Assembly: GCA_030628975.1 (NCBI GenBank)
Contig: DAOVPZ010000030.1
Span: forward strand, 1 to 9,440
Reading direction: 5' to 3'
Length of the DNA: 9,440 nt
DNA from: Candidatus Cloacimonadota bacterium
GTDB lineage: Bacteria > Cloacimonadota > Cloacimonadia > JGIOTU-2
Each line of letters starts with the position of its first letter. Position 1 is the stretch's first letter. The notes below the pieces were generated by a model that had not been told where the DNA came from, made no database searches, and saw only the letters and a list, made by a program, of their open reading frames with translations. Positions 1-5,685 of the stretch are shown in pieces. Both the position numbers and the translations under genes were made by a program.

Positions 1-162
1 ATTACAAAAACACTTGCAATATGTGTAAAATGTGGAAATCCTGCAAACAGGACACAACGATTGGTAAAAAGTGATAAGGAAATTTTGCTCGGTACAAAAG
101 ATATTTACGAAGCCCGTTGTAGAAATTGCTTCAAACCTCTTAAAAAACAAAATGAATATTAA
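1..162 (+). CDS. tdk: Thymidine kinase, C-terminal part (5' truncated by window)
   Basis: The frame is open from base 1 to the TAA at 160-162, giving the last 53 residues. It shows the zinc-site cysteines of type II (TK1-like) thymidine kinase as two C-x2-C pairs (C8/C11 and C40/C43 of the fragment). Between them the TK1 signature YEARCRNC contains the Tyr (Y36) of the lasso loop that closes over thymidine. TK1-family enzymes phosphorylate thymidine to dTMP with ATP in the cytoplasmic salvage pathway. The ATP-binding domain lies upstream of the window. The final codons (NEY and stop) fall inside the heptad repeat array that starts at 154, so the native C-terminus may have been altered by whatever created that array. 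Confidence 0.93.
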   Translation: MTKTLAICVKCGNPANRTQRLVKSDKEILLGTKDIYEARCRNCFKPLKKQNEY

Positions 163-195
163 ATAATGAATAAGGAATTAAGAATTTCGAAAAAT
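154..195 (+). repeat. Left heptad tandem array, GAATnnn x6
   Basis: Six consecutive 7-nt units begin at 154, 161, 168, 175, 182 and 189: gaatatt, aaataat, gaataag, gaattaa, gaatttc, gaaaaat. Four match GAAT exactly and two differ by one base. The period of 7 is not a multiple of 3, so it is not a peptide repeat, although the array crosses the tdk stop (160-162) and the start (166) of the four-helix-bundle gene. It is the inverted counterpart of the array at 635-676. Confidence 0.75.
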
Positions 196-594
196 CAAAA
201 AGAAAAGCATATCTATAATCTTGAAGAATGTCTTATTAATTTTTCTACTCGGATCATTGATGTAGTTAATGCATTACCGAATAACAGAACTGGTAATCAT
301 ATTGCAGGTCAGTTAATCCGTTCGGGTACTTCGCCAGCATCTAATTATGCTGAAGCAGAAAGTGCAGAGTCTCGAAAAGATTTCATCCATAAAATGAAAA
401 TAGCACTTAAAGAATTAAGGGAAAGTTACATTTGGCTTAGAATTATTAATAAGAAAGGTCTAATAAAACCGGAATCAAGACTAAATCCAATATTGAATGA
501 ATGTAATGAACTAATTTCAATTTTTGTCACCAGTATTAATACAGCCCAAGAGAATAAAAAGCACTATTCTCCAGACAAAATAATTAGCCAGTAA
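166..594 (+). CDS. Four-helix-bundle protein, 23S rRNA intervening-sequence (S23/IVP) family
   Basis: 142 residues, close to the roughly 120-140 usual for this family. The family hallmarks are visible: QLIRSGTSPASNYAEA at 49-64, then ESRKDFIHKMKIALKELRES at 68-87, both very characteristic of the bundle core, and YIWL at 88-91. The founding members are encoded inside intervening sequences of 23S rRNA genes, and the fold is shared with the Avd accessory protein of diversity-generating retroelements, which binds nucleic acid and reverse transcriptase. The role of stand-alone copies is not established. Here the gene stands alone between tdk and yggT, with no reverse transcriptase or rRNA in view. 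The start ATG is 3 nt after the tdk stop with no Shine-Dalgarno sequence, so translation probably depends on coupling. The start lies within the left heptad array, and an inverted array lies downstream of the stop. The extra basic N-terminus (1-15) is partly encoded by that array. Confidence 0.9.
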   Translation: MNKELRISKNQKEKHIYNLEECLINFSTRIIDVVNALPNNRTGNHIAGQLIRSGTSPASNYAEAESAESRKDFIHKMKIALKELRESYIWLRIINKKGLIKPESRLNPILNECNELISIFVTSINTAQENKKHYSPDKIISQ

Positions 595-599
595 ATAAT

Positions 600-672
600 A
601 ATTATGAATTTTCCAATAAAATACCTTTTCCCAAATTCTTCACTCAGAATTCTGCATTCAATATTCATAATT
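600..672 (+). other. Inverted repeat downstream of the four-helix-bundle gene
   Basis: A perfect 10-nt inverted repeat is made of aattatgaat at 600-609 and attcataatt at 663-672. The intervening 53 nt include the pyrimidine-rich stretch ataccttttccc and the first part of the heptad array. The stem has one G-C pair and no following T run, so it is not a convincing terminator. It may be a structural end of the cassette or simply a consequence of the AT-rich repeat. Confidence 0.35.
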
Positions 673-676
673 CAAT
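635..676 (+). repeat. Right heptad tandem array, ATTCnnn x6 (inverted relative to left array)
   Basis: Six 7-nt units start at 635, 642, 649, 656, 663 and 670: attcttc, actcaga, attctgc, attcaat, attcata, attcaat. Five match ATTC exactly and one has a single mismatch. ATTC is the reverse complement of the GAAT core at 154-195, and both arrays are 42 nt of six units. The best local pairing is 152-164 with 656-668 (12 of 13 positions complementary). The array lies between the four-helix-bundle gene and yggT, ending 18 nt before the yggT start. Confidence 0.75.
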
Positions 677-694
677 CTAAATGGAAATAGAAAT

Positions 695-955
695 ATGTCT
701 ATATTATATCTAATTGACTGGGTATTAAGAGTTTATGTCTTTATAATTATAATCCGTGCTATAATATCCTGGTTTTCACCAAACTATTCAAACCCATTAA
801 TCCATTTCATAATTATTGTTACTGAACCAATCCTTTCTCCAATAAGAAGACTTATACCAACTAGAAGAATTGATATATCTCCAATAATTGTAATTCTTAT
901 CATTGAATTAATTCGCACACAAATTTTAAATGTTATAATAAAAAATTTGAGGTAA
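695..955 (+). CDS. yggT: YggT family integral membrane protein
   Basis: 86 residues with two hydrophobic segments (about 3-27 and 60-80) and the YggT signature between them. RAIISWFSP at 21-29 is followed by TEPILSPIRRLIP at 43-55, then the DISPI motif at 60-64 opening the second membrane segment. YggT proteins are small inner-membrane proteins of unclear biochemical role, linked in some bacteria to osmotic tolerance and in others to envelope and division gene clusters. In Gram-positives and many other phyla they sit near divIVA, as here, where the next start follows the stop by one base. A weak ggaaa at 683-687 may serve as ribosome binding site. This is the first gene of the housekeeping run, so a promoter is expected upstream, in or near the right heptad array; I could not identify one with confidence. 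Confidence 0.93.
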   Translation: MSILYLIDWVLRVYVFIIIIRAIISWFSPNYSNPLIHFIIIVTEPILSPIRRLIPTRRIDISPIIVILIIELIRTQILNVIIKNLR

Positions 956-956
956 A

Positions 957-1487
957 ATGGATATAAAAATATCTTCGTCTGAAATTAAGGGGATGGAGTT
1001 TACAAAATCCATCAGCGGTTATAAAAAGAGTGAAGTTGATTCATTTTTGGAAGAAATTGCCAACAAAGTAGAGAGCTTAATATCTGAAATAAAAAAATTA
1101 GAAAAGCAAATCCAAGAAAAGGACAAAGAATTAGATAATTTAGAGGAACAAAAAGACCTTTTACGGCGAACTCTAGTTTTAGCAGAAAAATTAAAAGATG
1201 AAACTATAAATAATGCAAAAAATGAAGCAGAAAATATTATAAAAGATGCAGAAATCAGCTCACGAGAGAAAGTTAAAAAAGCAAAGGATTACCTAAGTAT
1301 TTTAGAACATGATTTTATCAATATTAAAGAGAAGAAAATGCAATTCTATATTAGTTTAAAAGCTCAACTAAATTCTATGCTTGAAATCTTAGAAAAGAAT
1401 ATTGAACAGGAACCTCCAGAACCTGAGAAAAAGTCTAATATAGAAACTAAAGAAGAAAAAAAACATAAGGATGATAAAGATTCTTAA
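957..1487 (+). CDS. divIVA: DivIVA domain-containing cell division/polarity protein
   Basis: 176 residues, cytoplasmic, mostly coiled coil. The N-terminal DivIVA/GpsB module is at about 1-60: a hydrophobic/basic start, EFTKSISGYKKSEVDSFLEEI at 14-34 with the conserved F15 and the GY...EVD.FL core. A long charged coiled coil follows at about 35-150, and then a low-complexity tail rich in Lys and Glu. DivIVA proteins oligomerise at negatively curved membrane (septa and poles) and recruit division, growth or chromosome-segregation partners. The N-terminal module binds membrane through an exposed aromatic/basic loop. Its place directly after yggT is a common arrangement. The 3' end overlaps the start of the purine nucleoside phosphorylase gene by 17 nt. 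A coiled-coil homologue with a different role cannot be excluded, but the N-terminal motif is clear. Confidence 0.9.
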   Translation: MDIKISSSEIKGMEFTKSISGYKKSEVDSFLEEIANKVESLISEIKKLEKQIQEKDKELDNLEEQKDLLRRTLVLAEKLKDETINNAKNEAENIIKDAEISSREKVKKAKDYLSILEHDFINIKEKKMQFYISLKAQLNSMLEILEKNIEQEPPEPEKKSNIETKEEKKHKDDKDS

Positions 1488-2292
1488 GTATTTGCCAGAT
1501 ACTGTTGATTTCATAAAAAAGCAATATCCAAAAACTGTTGATACAGCTATTATTTTAGGAACAGGATTAAATGAGATAGCCTCTTCTATTGATACAGAAT
1601 TGATAATTCCATATGATATTATTCCACATTTTCAAACTTCAACAGCACCCTCTCATAAAGGACAACTGATTTTTGGAAAAATGGCTGGTAAACAGATTGC
1701 AATTATGCAGGGCAGACTGCATTGTTATGAAGGTTATTCTCCAATAGAAGTTACTTATCCAATCTTTACTCTAAAAAAATTAGGAGTTCAAAATTTAATA
1801 ATCACAAATGCAGCTGGCTCATTAAATGAGGATTTACAAATGGGGGACCTTGTAATAATCACTGACCATATTAACCTAACAGGTAAGAATCCTCTGATTG
1901 GAGAAAATGATACCAGCTTAGGACCCCGATGCCCAAGTATGCACGATCCTTATCATAAGCAATTTATAGAAATCGCAAAAAAGATTGTTAAGGATAACAA
2001 TATTCCAGCAAAAACTGGTGTTTATGCTGGTCTTATTGGACCTAATCTGGAAACAGCGGCTGAGTGTAAAATGCTAAGAATTATCGGTGCTGATATGGTT
2101 GGTTTGTCCACTGTTCACGAAGTTATTGTCGGAATTTATCTTCAAATGAAGATATTGGCTATTTCAATCATTACAAACTTATCCAATCTATTTCATACTG
2201 ATATACATTTACAAAACAATATTGAAAAAATAGCTAAAAGTTCACAAGATATGTTAAAAATACTATTAGAAAATTTCATACAACAAATATAA
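1471..2292 (+). CDS. punA: Purine nucleoside phosphorylase, trimeric (PNP-I/PNP-II) class
   Basis: 273 residues, normal length for the trimeric class. It catalyses reversible phosphorolysis of (deoxy)inosine/guanosine to base plus (deoxy)ribose-1-phosphate in the cytoplasm. Visible motifs are the phosphate loop ILGTGL at 28-33 (Thr where many relatives have Ser), SHKGQL around the conserved His62, GRLHCYEGY at 81-89 (Arg82 and His84 for phosphate), NAAGS at 113-117, GPNLET at 190-195 with Glu194 at the purine-binding position, GLSTVHEVIV at 211-220, and Asn236, the likely counterpart of the Asn that selects 6-oxopurines. The region after 211 is divergent: H replaces the usual P in STVPEVIV, GIY replaces ARH, and NLSNL stands for NLAAG. 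The usual loops are changed, so substrate preference could differ. The start overlaps divIVA by 17 nt; aagg directly abuts the ATG and a purine-rich aaagaag lies farther upstream. Confidence 0.92.
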   Translation: MIKILKYLPDTVDFIKKQYPKTVDTAIILGTGLNEIASSIDTELIIPYDIIPHFQTSTAPSHKGQLIFGKMAGKQIAIMQGRLHCYEGYSPIEVTYPIFTLKKLGVQNLIITNAAGSLNEDLQMGDLVIITDHINLTGKNPLIGENDTSLGPRCPSMHDPYHKQFIEIAKKIVKDNNIPAKTGVYAGLIGPNLETAAECKMLRIIGADMVGLSTVHEVIVGIYLQMKILAISIITNLSNLFHTDIHLQNNIEKIAKSSQDMLKILLENFIQQI

Positions 2293-2312
2293 ATCAAAGG
2301 AGCATATAAATT

Positions 2313-2705
2313 ATGAATAATGAAAAAATTGAATTTTACAAGAATATACTACTTTCAGAAAGAGGGAAGGTTGTTAAGATTATTGATGGTATTGACAAGA
2401 GATGGAGCAAAACTATAAGGGATTCTGTTGGTGATATTTCTGCATATGCTACCCATTTAGCAGACCTTGGAACTGATTCTAATGAAAGAGAAAAAGAAAC
2501 TTATATGTTGGAAAGAGAAGTAAGAAATCTTAAAATAATTGATCAAGCTTTAAAAAGAGTTTATGATAATACTTATGGAATTTGTAACTTCTGTGGTAAG
2601 GATATATCTGAGGATCGTTTAAGAGCAATTCCTTTTACAGAATTCTGTATAGAATGCAAACGAAATGAAGAAAGGATTAATAATAATAACAGAAAAAATT
2701 ATTAA
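2313..2705 (+). CDS. TraR/DksA-family C4 zinc-finger protein
   Basis: 130 residues. An N-terminal helical part (about 1-85) carries the acidic stretch ATHLADLGTDSNEREKE at 46-62, as in YteA/DksA-like proteins. A C-terminal zinc finger follows with C91, C94, C112 and C115 (C-x2-C-x17-C-x2-C). DksA relatives insert a coiled coil into the RNA polymerase secondary channel and alter promoter selection, often with ppGpp. This shorter YteA-like form is common in Bacteroidota-type genomes, where it often neighbours lspA, as it does here. A good ribosome binding site, aaaggag at 2296-2302, lies 10 nt before the ATG. The 3' end overlaps lspA by 41 nt. Whether it acts on RNA polymerase is inferred from family membership only. 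Confidence 0.9.
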   Translation: MNNEKIEFYKNILLSERGKVVKIIDGIDKRWSKTIRDSVGDISAYATHLADLGTDSNEREKETYMLEREVRNLKIIDQALKRVYDNTYGICNFCGKDISEDRLRAIPFTEFCIECKRNEERINNNNRKNY

Positions 2706-3222
2706 TTTAAAAAAATATTTACTACTTTTCCTGCTTTTTCTTTCTTTAGACCAGTTTTCAAAGATAATTATAAGGAAAATATTTTCTAATAATATAAAAA
2801 ATAGTTATAATATAATTGGCAATTTCTTTCGTATAACTCATACACAAAATCCAGGAGCAGTATTTGGTATCTCTCTTGGCTCAGGAATTCTTAATCAAAT
2901 ATTATTCATATTAATATCAATTATTGCAATTTGTATATTGATATATCTATTTCAAAAGAATTCCCATACATTAGTAAACTTTGGATTCATGCTTATTTTA
3001 AGTGGAGCAGTAGGTAACCTTATTGATAGAATAGCCTTTGGAACTGTCACAGATTTCCTTGATTTTGATTTTCCAGATTTCATTATTGAAAGATGGTATA
3101 TTTTTAATATTGCAGATTCTTGTATTGTTATAGGTGTGATTGTCATAATAATTTATTATACTTTTATTGAAAAGTCCGCGAAAGTCGGAAAAGTCTCTGC
3201 AAGGAGAGATAATGAAATATAA
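2665..3222 (+). CDS. lspA: Lipoprotein signal peptidase (signal peptidase II)
   Basis: 185 residues with four membrane segments (about 17-30, 75-96, 104-119 and 150-168). LspA cleaves the signal peptide of prolipoproteins N-terminal to the lipidated Cys in the inner membrane. The family boxes are present: LDQFSK at 28-33, THTQNPGAVFGI at 58-69, GAVGNLIDR at 114-122 followed by TVTDFLDF, and FNIADS at 147-152. Asp130 and Asp151 match the catalytic aspartate dyad. The start at 2665 lies inside the preceding gene and lacks a strong Shine-Dalgarno; coupling to the zinc-finger gene is likely, and no better ATG, GTG or TTG precedes the first helix. The C-terminal tail (about 170-185) is unusually basic. 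It is partly encoded by a threefold AAAGTC repeat (3171-3195) and may be an added extension. The stop overlaps the next gene by 11 nt. Confidence 0.95.
   Translation: MKKGLIIITEKIINLKKYLLLFLLFLSLDQFSKIIIRKIFSNNIKNSYNIIGNFFRITHTQNPGAVFGISLGSGILNQILFILISIIAICILIYLFQKNSHTLVNFGFMLILSGAVGNLIDRIAFGTVTDFLDFDFPDFIIERWYIFNIADSCIVIGVIVIIIYYTFIEKSAKVGKVSARRDNEI
3171..3195 (+). repeat. Short direct repeat AAAGTC x3 at the lspA 3' end
   Basis: AAAGTC occurs at 3171-3176, 3181-3186 and 3190-3195, spaced 10 and 9 nt apart, with GC-rich spacers (cgcg, gga) that stand out in this AT-rich sequence. It encodes the tail of LspA just beyond the last membrane helix and lies upstream of the ribosome binding site of the next gene. 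Confidence 0.5.
3201..3206 (+). promoter_or_regulatory. Ribosome binding site for the 3212 start
   Basis: aaggag lies 5 nt before the ATG at 3212. It decides the start of the lamin-tail protein in favour of 3212 over an in-frame ATG at 3167, because the 3212 start opens directly into a signal peptide. Confidence 0.8.
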
Positions 3223-5350
3223 ATATTTTTTAATGGTTTTAATTTTTTGTTTACAAACAATTATTTTATCAGCCACAACTATCTATGATATTCAATACAC
3301 AACTAATCCAGGAGATGGTACATATCCATCACCTATGAATGGTGAAACAGTAACGATTAGTGGGATTGTATCTGCAAATAATTACTATTCTTCTGGAAAT
3401 AATAATAGGTTTTTTATAACTGAACAAGAAGGTGGTCCATGGAAAGGCATTTTTATTTTTAATTGGGATTATTATGTTGAATTGGGTGATAAAGTTGAGG
3501 TAACAGGCGAAGTTGATGAATATTATGGATTTACTGAAATTCAAAATATTAGTTCTCTATCCATTATAAGTACTGGAAATCCTATTCCTGACCCAATACA
3601 GGTTAACACCGGAGATCTGATTAATCCTTCCTCAGCTGAACAATATGAAGGATGTTTAATAAAGATTGCTGATGTAGAAGTAACTCAATTACCAGACACA
3701 TATGGGCAATGGTATATAAATGATGGAACAGGTCAATGTCAGATTGATGATGCTATTTATGAATATCCAAATCCAAATATTGGTGAAGGATTCTTTTTCA
3801 TAATTGGCGCTCTTGATTATAGCTTTGACGAATATGGTCTTAATCCAAGAAGTGAAGATGATTTTATAACTGGGGGTGATATAACCCCACCAATATTAAT
3901 AAGTGCAAATGCTACTTCTTCTACAACTGTTAATGTAATTTTCAGCGAGCAAGTTTCTCAACAATCTGCAGAAACTGAAAGCAACTATAATATAAATGAA
4001 TTAACCGTTTCAGATGCTAATCTACAAATTGATGAAAAGACTGTGATACTAACAACCTCAGAACAAACAGAAGGTACAACATATACTATAACTGTTGATA
4101 ATGTTGAAGACTTATCAGGAAATCCCATTGATACAAATAGTACTATAGATTTTACTGGCTATTCAACTGGTGGTGGAGAAATTGATCTATTCTTTTCTGA
4201 ATATATAGAAGGAAGCAGTAATAATAAGTCTATTGAAATTTATAACGGAACTGGAGCAGATGTTGATTTGGGAAACTATCAGATCGCACAATCTGTAAAT
4301 GGTAACGGTTGGCAATACTGGCATATTTTTCCTGACGGTGCATCAATTGCATCAGGTGATGTGTGGGTTATAACTACTAATGAAGCAGACGGTGAATTGC
4401 AGGGAGTTGCTGACGAAATCCTTTCTTACCCAAGTGTGGTCCATTTCAATGGAAATGATGCGAGGGGTTTAGAAAAAACCACCGATGGTGGTTCAAGTTG
4501 GACACTGATTGATATTATTGGAGTTTCCGATCAAGACCCTGGAGACGGATGGGAAGTTGCAGGAGTTGCAAATGCAACTAAAGAACACACTCTCGTAAGA
4601 AAATCTAATATAACCAGTGGAAATATTGACTGGACATCTTCTGCAGGAACCAATGAAGATAATTCTGAGTGGATTGTCTATCCTCAAGATACTTTTGAAT
4701 ATCTTGGTTCACATGGAGGTGGGGTAAGCGGAAATGTAGAAATTTCAAACCTAAACCCAGAACCATACGAAGATGTTACAGTCACATTGACATACTCCGA
4801 TTCTCTATTAAAAGCAGAACTTTTCTGGAATACAATAAAACAAAACCCTTTTAATATATTACAAATGAATCCTGGTCAAAGTAAAGATAATGAATACTCA
4901 GTAGTAATTCCCGGTCAATCTGAGGGTACAATTGTATTCTTTTATATAGCTGTTACTGACACTTCAGATGCAGTTTCATATTATCCTGAAGATGCACCAA
5001 AAGAATTATTTCAATACGAATATGAAGTAGAATCTCTTAAAGCAATTCTCAAAGTGCCAAACTATACTTTTTGTCCAACCTTGGGTGAAAAACTTGAAAT
5101 ACAATTTCATTCCAGGAAGGATGATAAAATAATTCTTCGCCTTTATAACAGCGAAGGTAATTTAGTTTATACTTTTATCAACGAAGTATCGAATGGAATA
5201 AATACTTTTGAATGGGATGGTAAGGATGAATCATGGAATACTTTACCCCCTGGATTATATATATGTCATCTTGAAGTAATTGATAGAAATACCGGTAAAA
5301 CAAAGACAGAAGTAGTGCCAATTGTTATTGCAGTTCCTCTTAAAGATTAA
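3212..5350 (+). CDS. Secreted multidomain protein: OB-fold, SbsA-like Ig, lamin tail domain, FlgD-like Ig
   Basis: 712 residues, start chosen by aaggag at 3201 and by the signal peptide (1-21, predicted cleavage after LSA). Domains by pattern: about 23-219 resembles the OB-fold-like DUF5689/ExeM-associated module (TVTISGIVSA, RFFITEQ, GDKVEVTGEVDEY, YINDGTG); 224-316 is a SbsA/Big_5-type Ig domain (ITPPILISANATSSTTVNVIFSE); 322-497 is a lamin tail domain (LFFSEYIEGSSNNKSIEIYN); 509-607 is a further Ig-like segment; 610-710 is a FlgD-like Ig domain (GINTFEWDGKD, LPPGLYICHLEV). The OB plus lamin-tail pairing is typical of extracellular nucleases of the ExeM type, but the endonuclease/phosphatase catalytic domain is absent. 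The protein is therefore more likely a surface or matrix-binding protein. FlgD-like C-termini often serve as secretion or anchoring tails in these phyla, and a PorV-like barrel is encoded two genes downstream of the next pair. Confidence 0.82.
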   Translation: MKYKYFLMVLIFCLQTIILSATTIYDIQYTTNPGDGTYPSPMNGETVTISGIVSANNYYSSGNNNRFFITEQEGGPWKGIFIFNWDYYVELGDKVEVTGEVDEYYGFTEIQNISSLSIISTGNPIPDPIQVNTGDLINPSSAEQYEGCLIKIADVEVTQLPDTYGQWYINDGTGQCQIDDAIYEYPNPNIGEGFFFIIGALDYSFDEYGLNPRSEDDFITGGDITPPILISANATSSTTVNVIFSEQVSQQSAETESNYNINELTVSDANLQIDEKTVILTTSEQTEGTTYTITVDNVEDLSGNPIDTNSTIDFTGYSTGGGEIDLFFSEYIEGSSNNKSIEIYNGTGADVDLGNYQIAQSVNGNGWQYWHIFPDGASIASGDVWVITTNEADGELQGVADEILSYPSVVHFNGNDARGLEKTTDGGSSWTLIDIIGVSDQDPGDGWEVAGVANATKEHTLVRKSNITSGNIDWTSSAGTNEDNSEWIVYPQDTFEYLGSHGGGVSGNVEISNLNPEPYEDVTVTLTYSDSLLKAELFWNTIKQNPFNILQMNPGQSKDNEYSVVIPGQSEGTIVFFYIAVTDTSDAVSYYPEDAPKELFQYEYEVESLKAILKVPNYTFCPTLGEKLEIQFHSRKDDKIILRLYNSEGNLVYTFINEVSNGINTFEWDGKDESWNTLPPGLYICHLEVIDRNTGKTKTEVVPIVIAVPLKD

Positions 5351-5369
5351 AGATGAAAGATTAAAAGAT
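5341..5369 (+). repeat. Heptad tandem array TAAAGAT x4 at the MNT gene junction
   Basis: Units taaagat (5341), taaagat (5348), gaaagat (5355) and taaaagat (5362, with one extra A) run without interruption. They span the stop of the lamin-tail gene (5348-5350) and reach into the start of the nucleotidyltransferase gene (ATG 5368). The period is again 7 nt, not a codon multiple. Confidence 0.7.
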
Positions 5370-5685
5370 GGATAAAAAAGGCTTAGAATTAGCAAAACAA
5401 CTGAAAAAAGAAATTGAAAAAGAGCTTAATGTAATTGATATGCGGATTTTTGGTTCACGCGCAAGAGATGACTTTAATGAGGATTCTGATCTGGATATAT
5501 ATCTAAAATTAGAGAAAAATAATCCTGAGGTTCGTAAAATAGTTGGGCATCTTACTTGGAAATTTGGATTTGAGAATGGATTAGTGATTACAACCATTAT
5601 TTTCACAAGAGATGAACTTGAAAATGGTCCTATGAAATATTCACCTATATATAGAAGCATTGAAAGGGATGGTATTGAAGTATGA
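5368..5685 (+). CDS. MNT-type nucleotidyltransferase (probable antitoxin of a MNT/HEPN pair)
   Basis: 105 residues, a minimal Pol-beta-like nucleotidyltransferase fold. The catalytic signature is complete: FGSRARDDFNEDSDLDIYL at 28-46, with G29-S30 and the metal-binding D41 and D43. The third acidic position expected on a later strand (about 72-80, GLVITTIIF) has no Asp or Glu, as in some members of this subfamily. The ending SPIYRSIERDGIEV is typical of the family. In MNT/HEPN systems the MNT protein can AMPylate the HEPN partner to neutralise it. The gene sits 17 nt after the lamin-tail gene and overlaps the HEPN gene by 4 nt (ATGA). The ATG at 5368 follows the heptad array, without a clear Shine-Dalgarno sequence. 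Function as antitoxin is inferred from family and pairing. Confidence 0.87.
   Translation: MDKKGLELAKQLKKEIEKELNVIDMRIFGSRARDDFNEDSDLDIYLKLEKNNPEVRKIVGHLTWKFGFENGLVITTIIFTRDELENGPMKYSPIYRSIERDGIEV

Noticed and set aside
154..676. CRISPR array interpretation of the repeated units near 154 and 635
   Set aside because: Units are 7 nt with no spacers or long conserved repeat, and the two arrays are inverted.
3167..3211. Longer N-terminus for the lamin-tail protein from ATG 3167
   Set aside because: It would place 15 charged residues before a clean signal peptide, and aaggag sits just before ATG 3212.
2998..3276. Minus-strand open frames opposite lspA and other genes (also 3329-3544, 4493-4687, 5361-5660, 6383-6589, 7930-8121)
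   Set aside because: Each lies opposite a well-supported + strand gene and shows no family motif.
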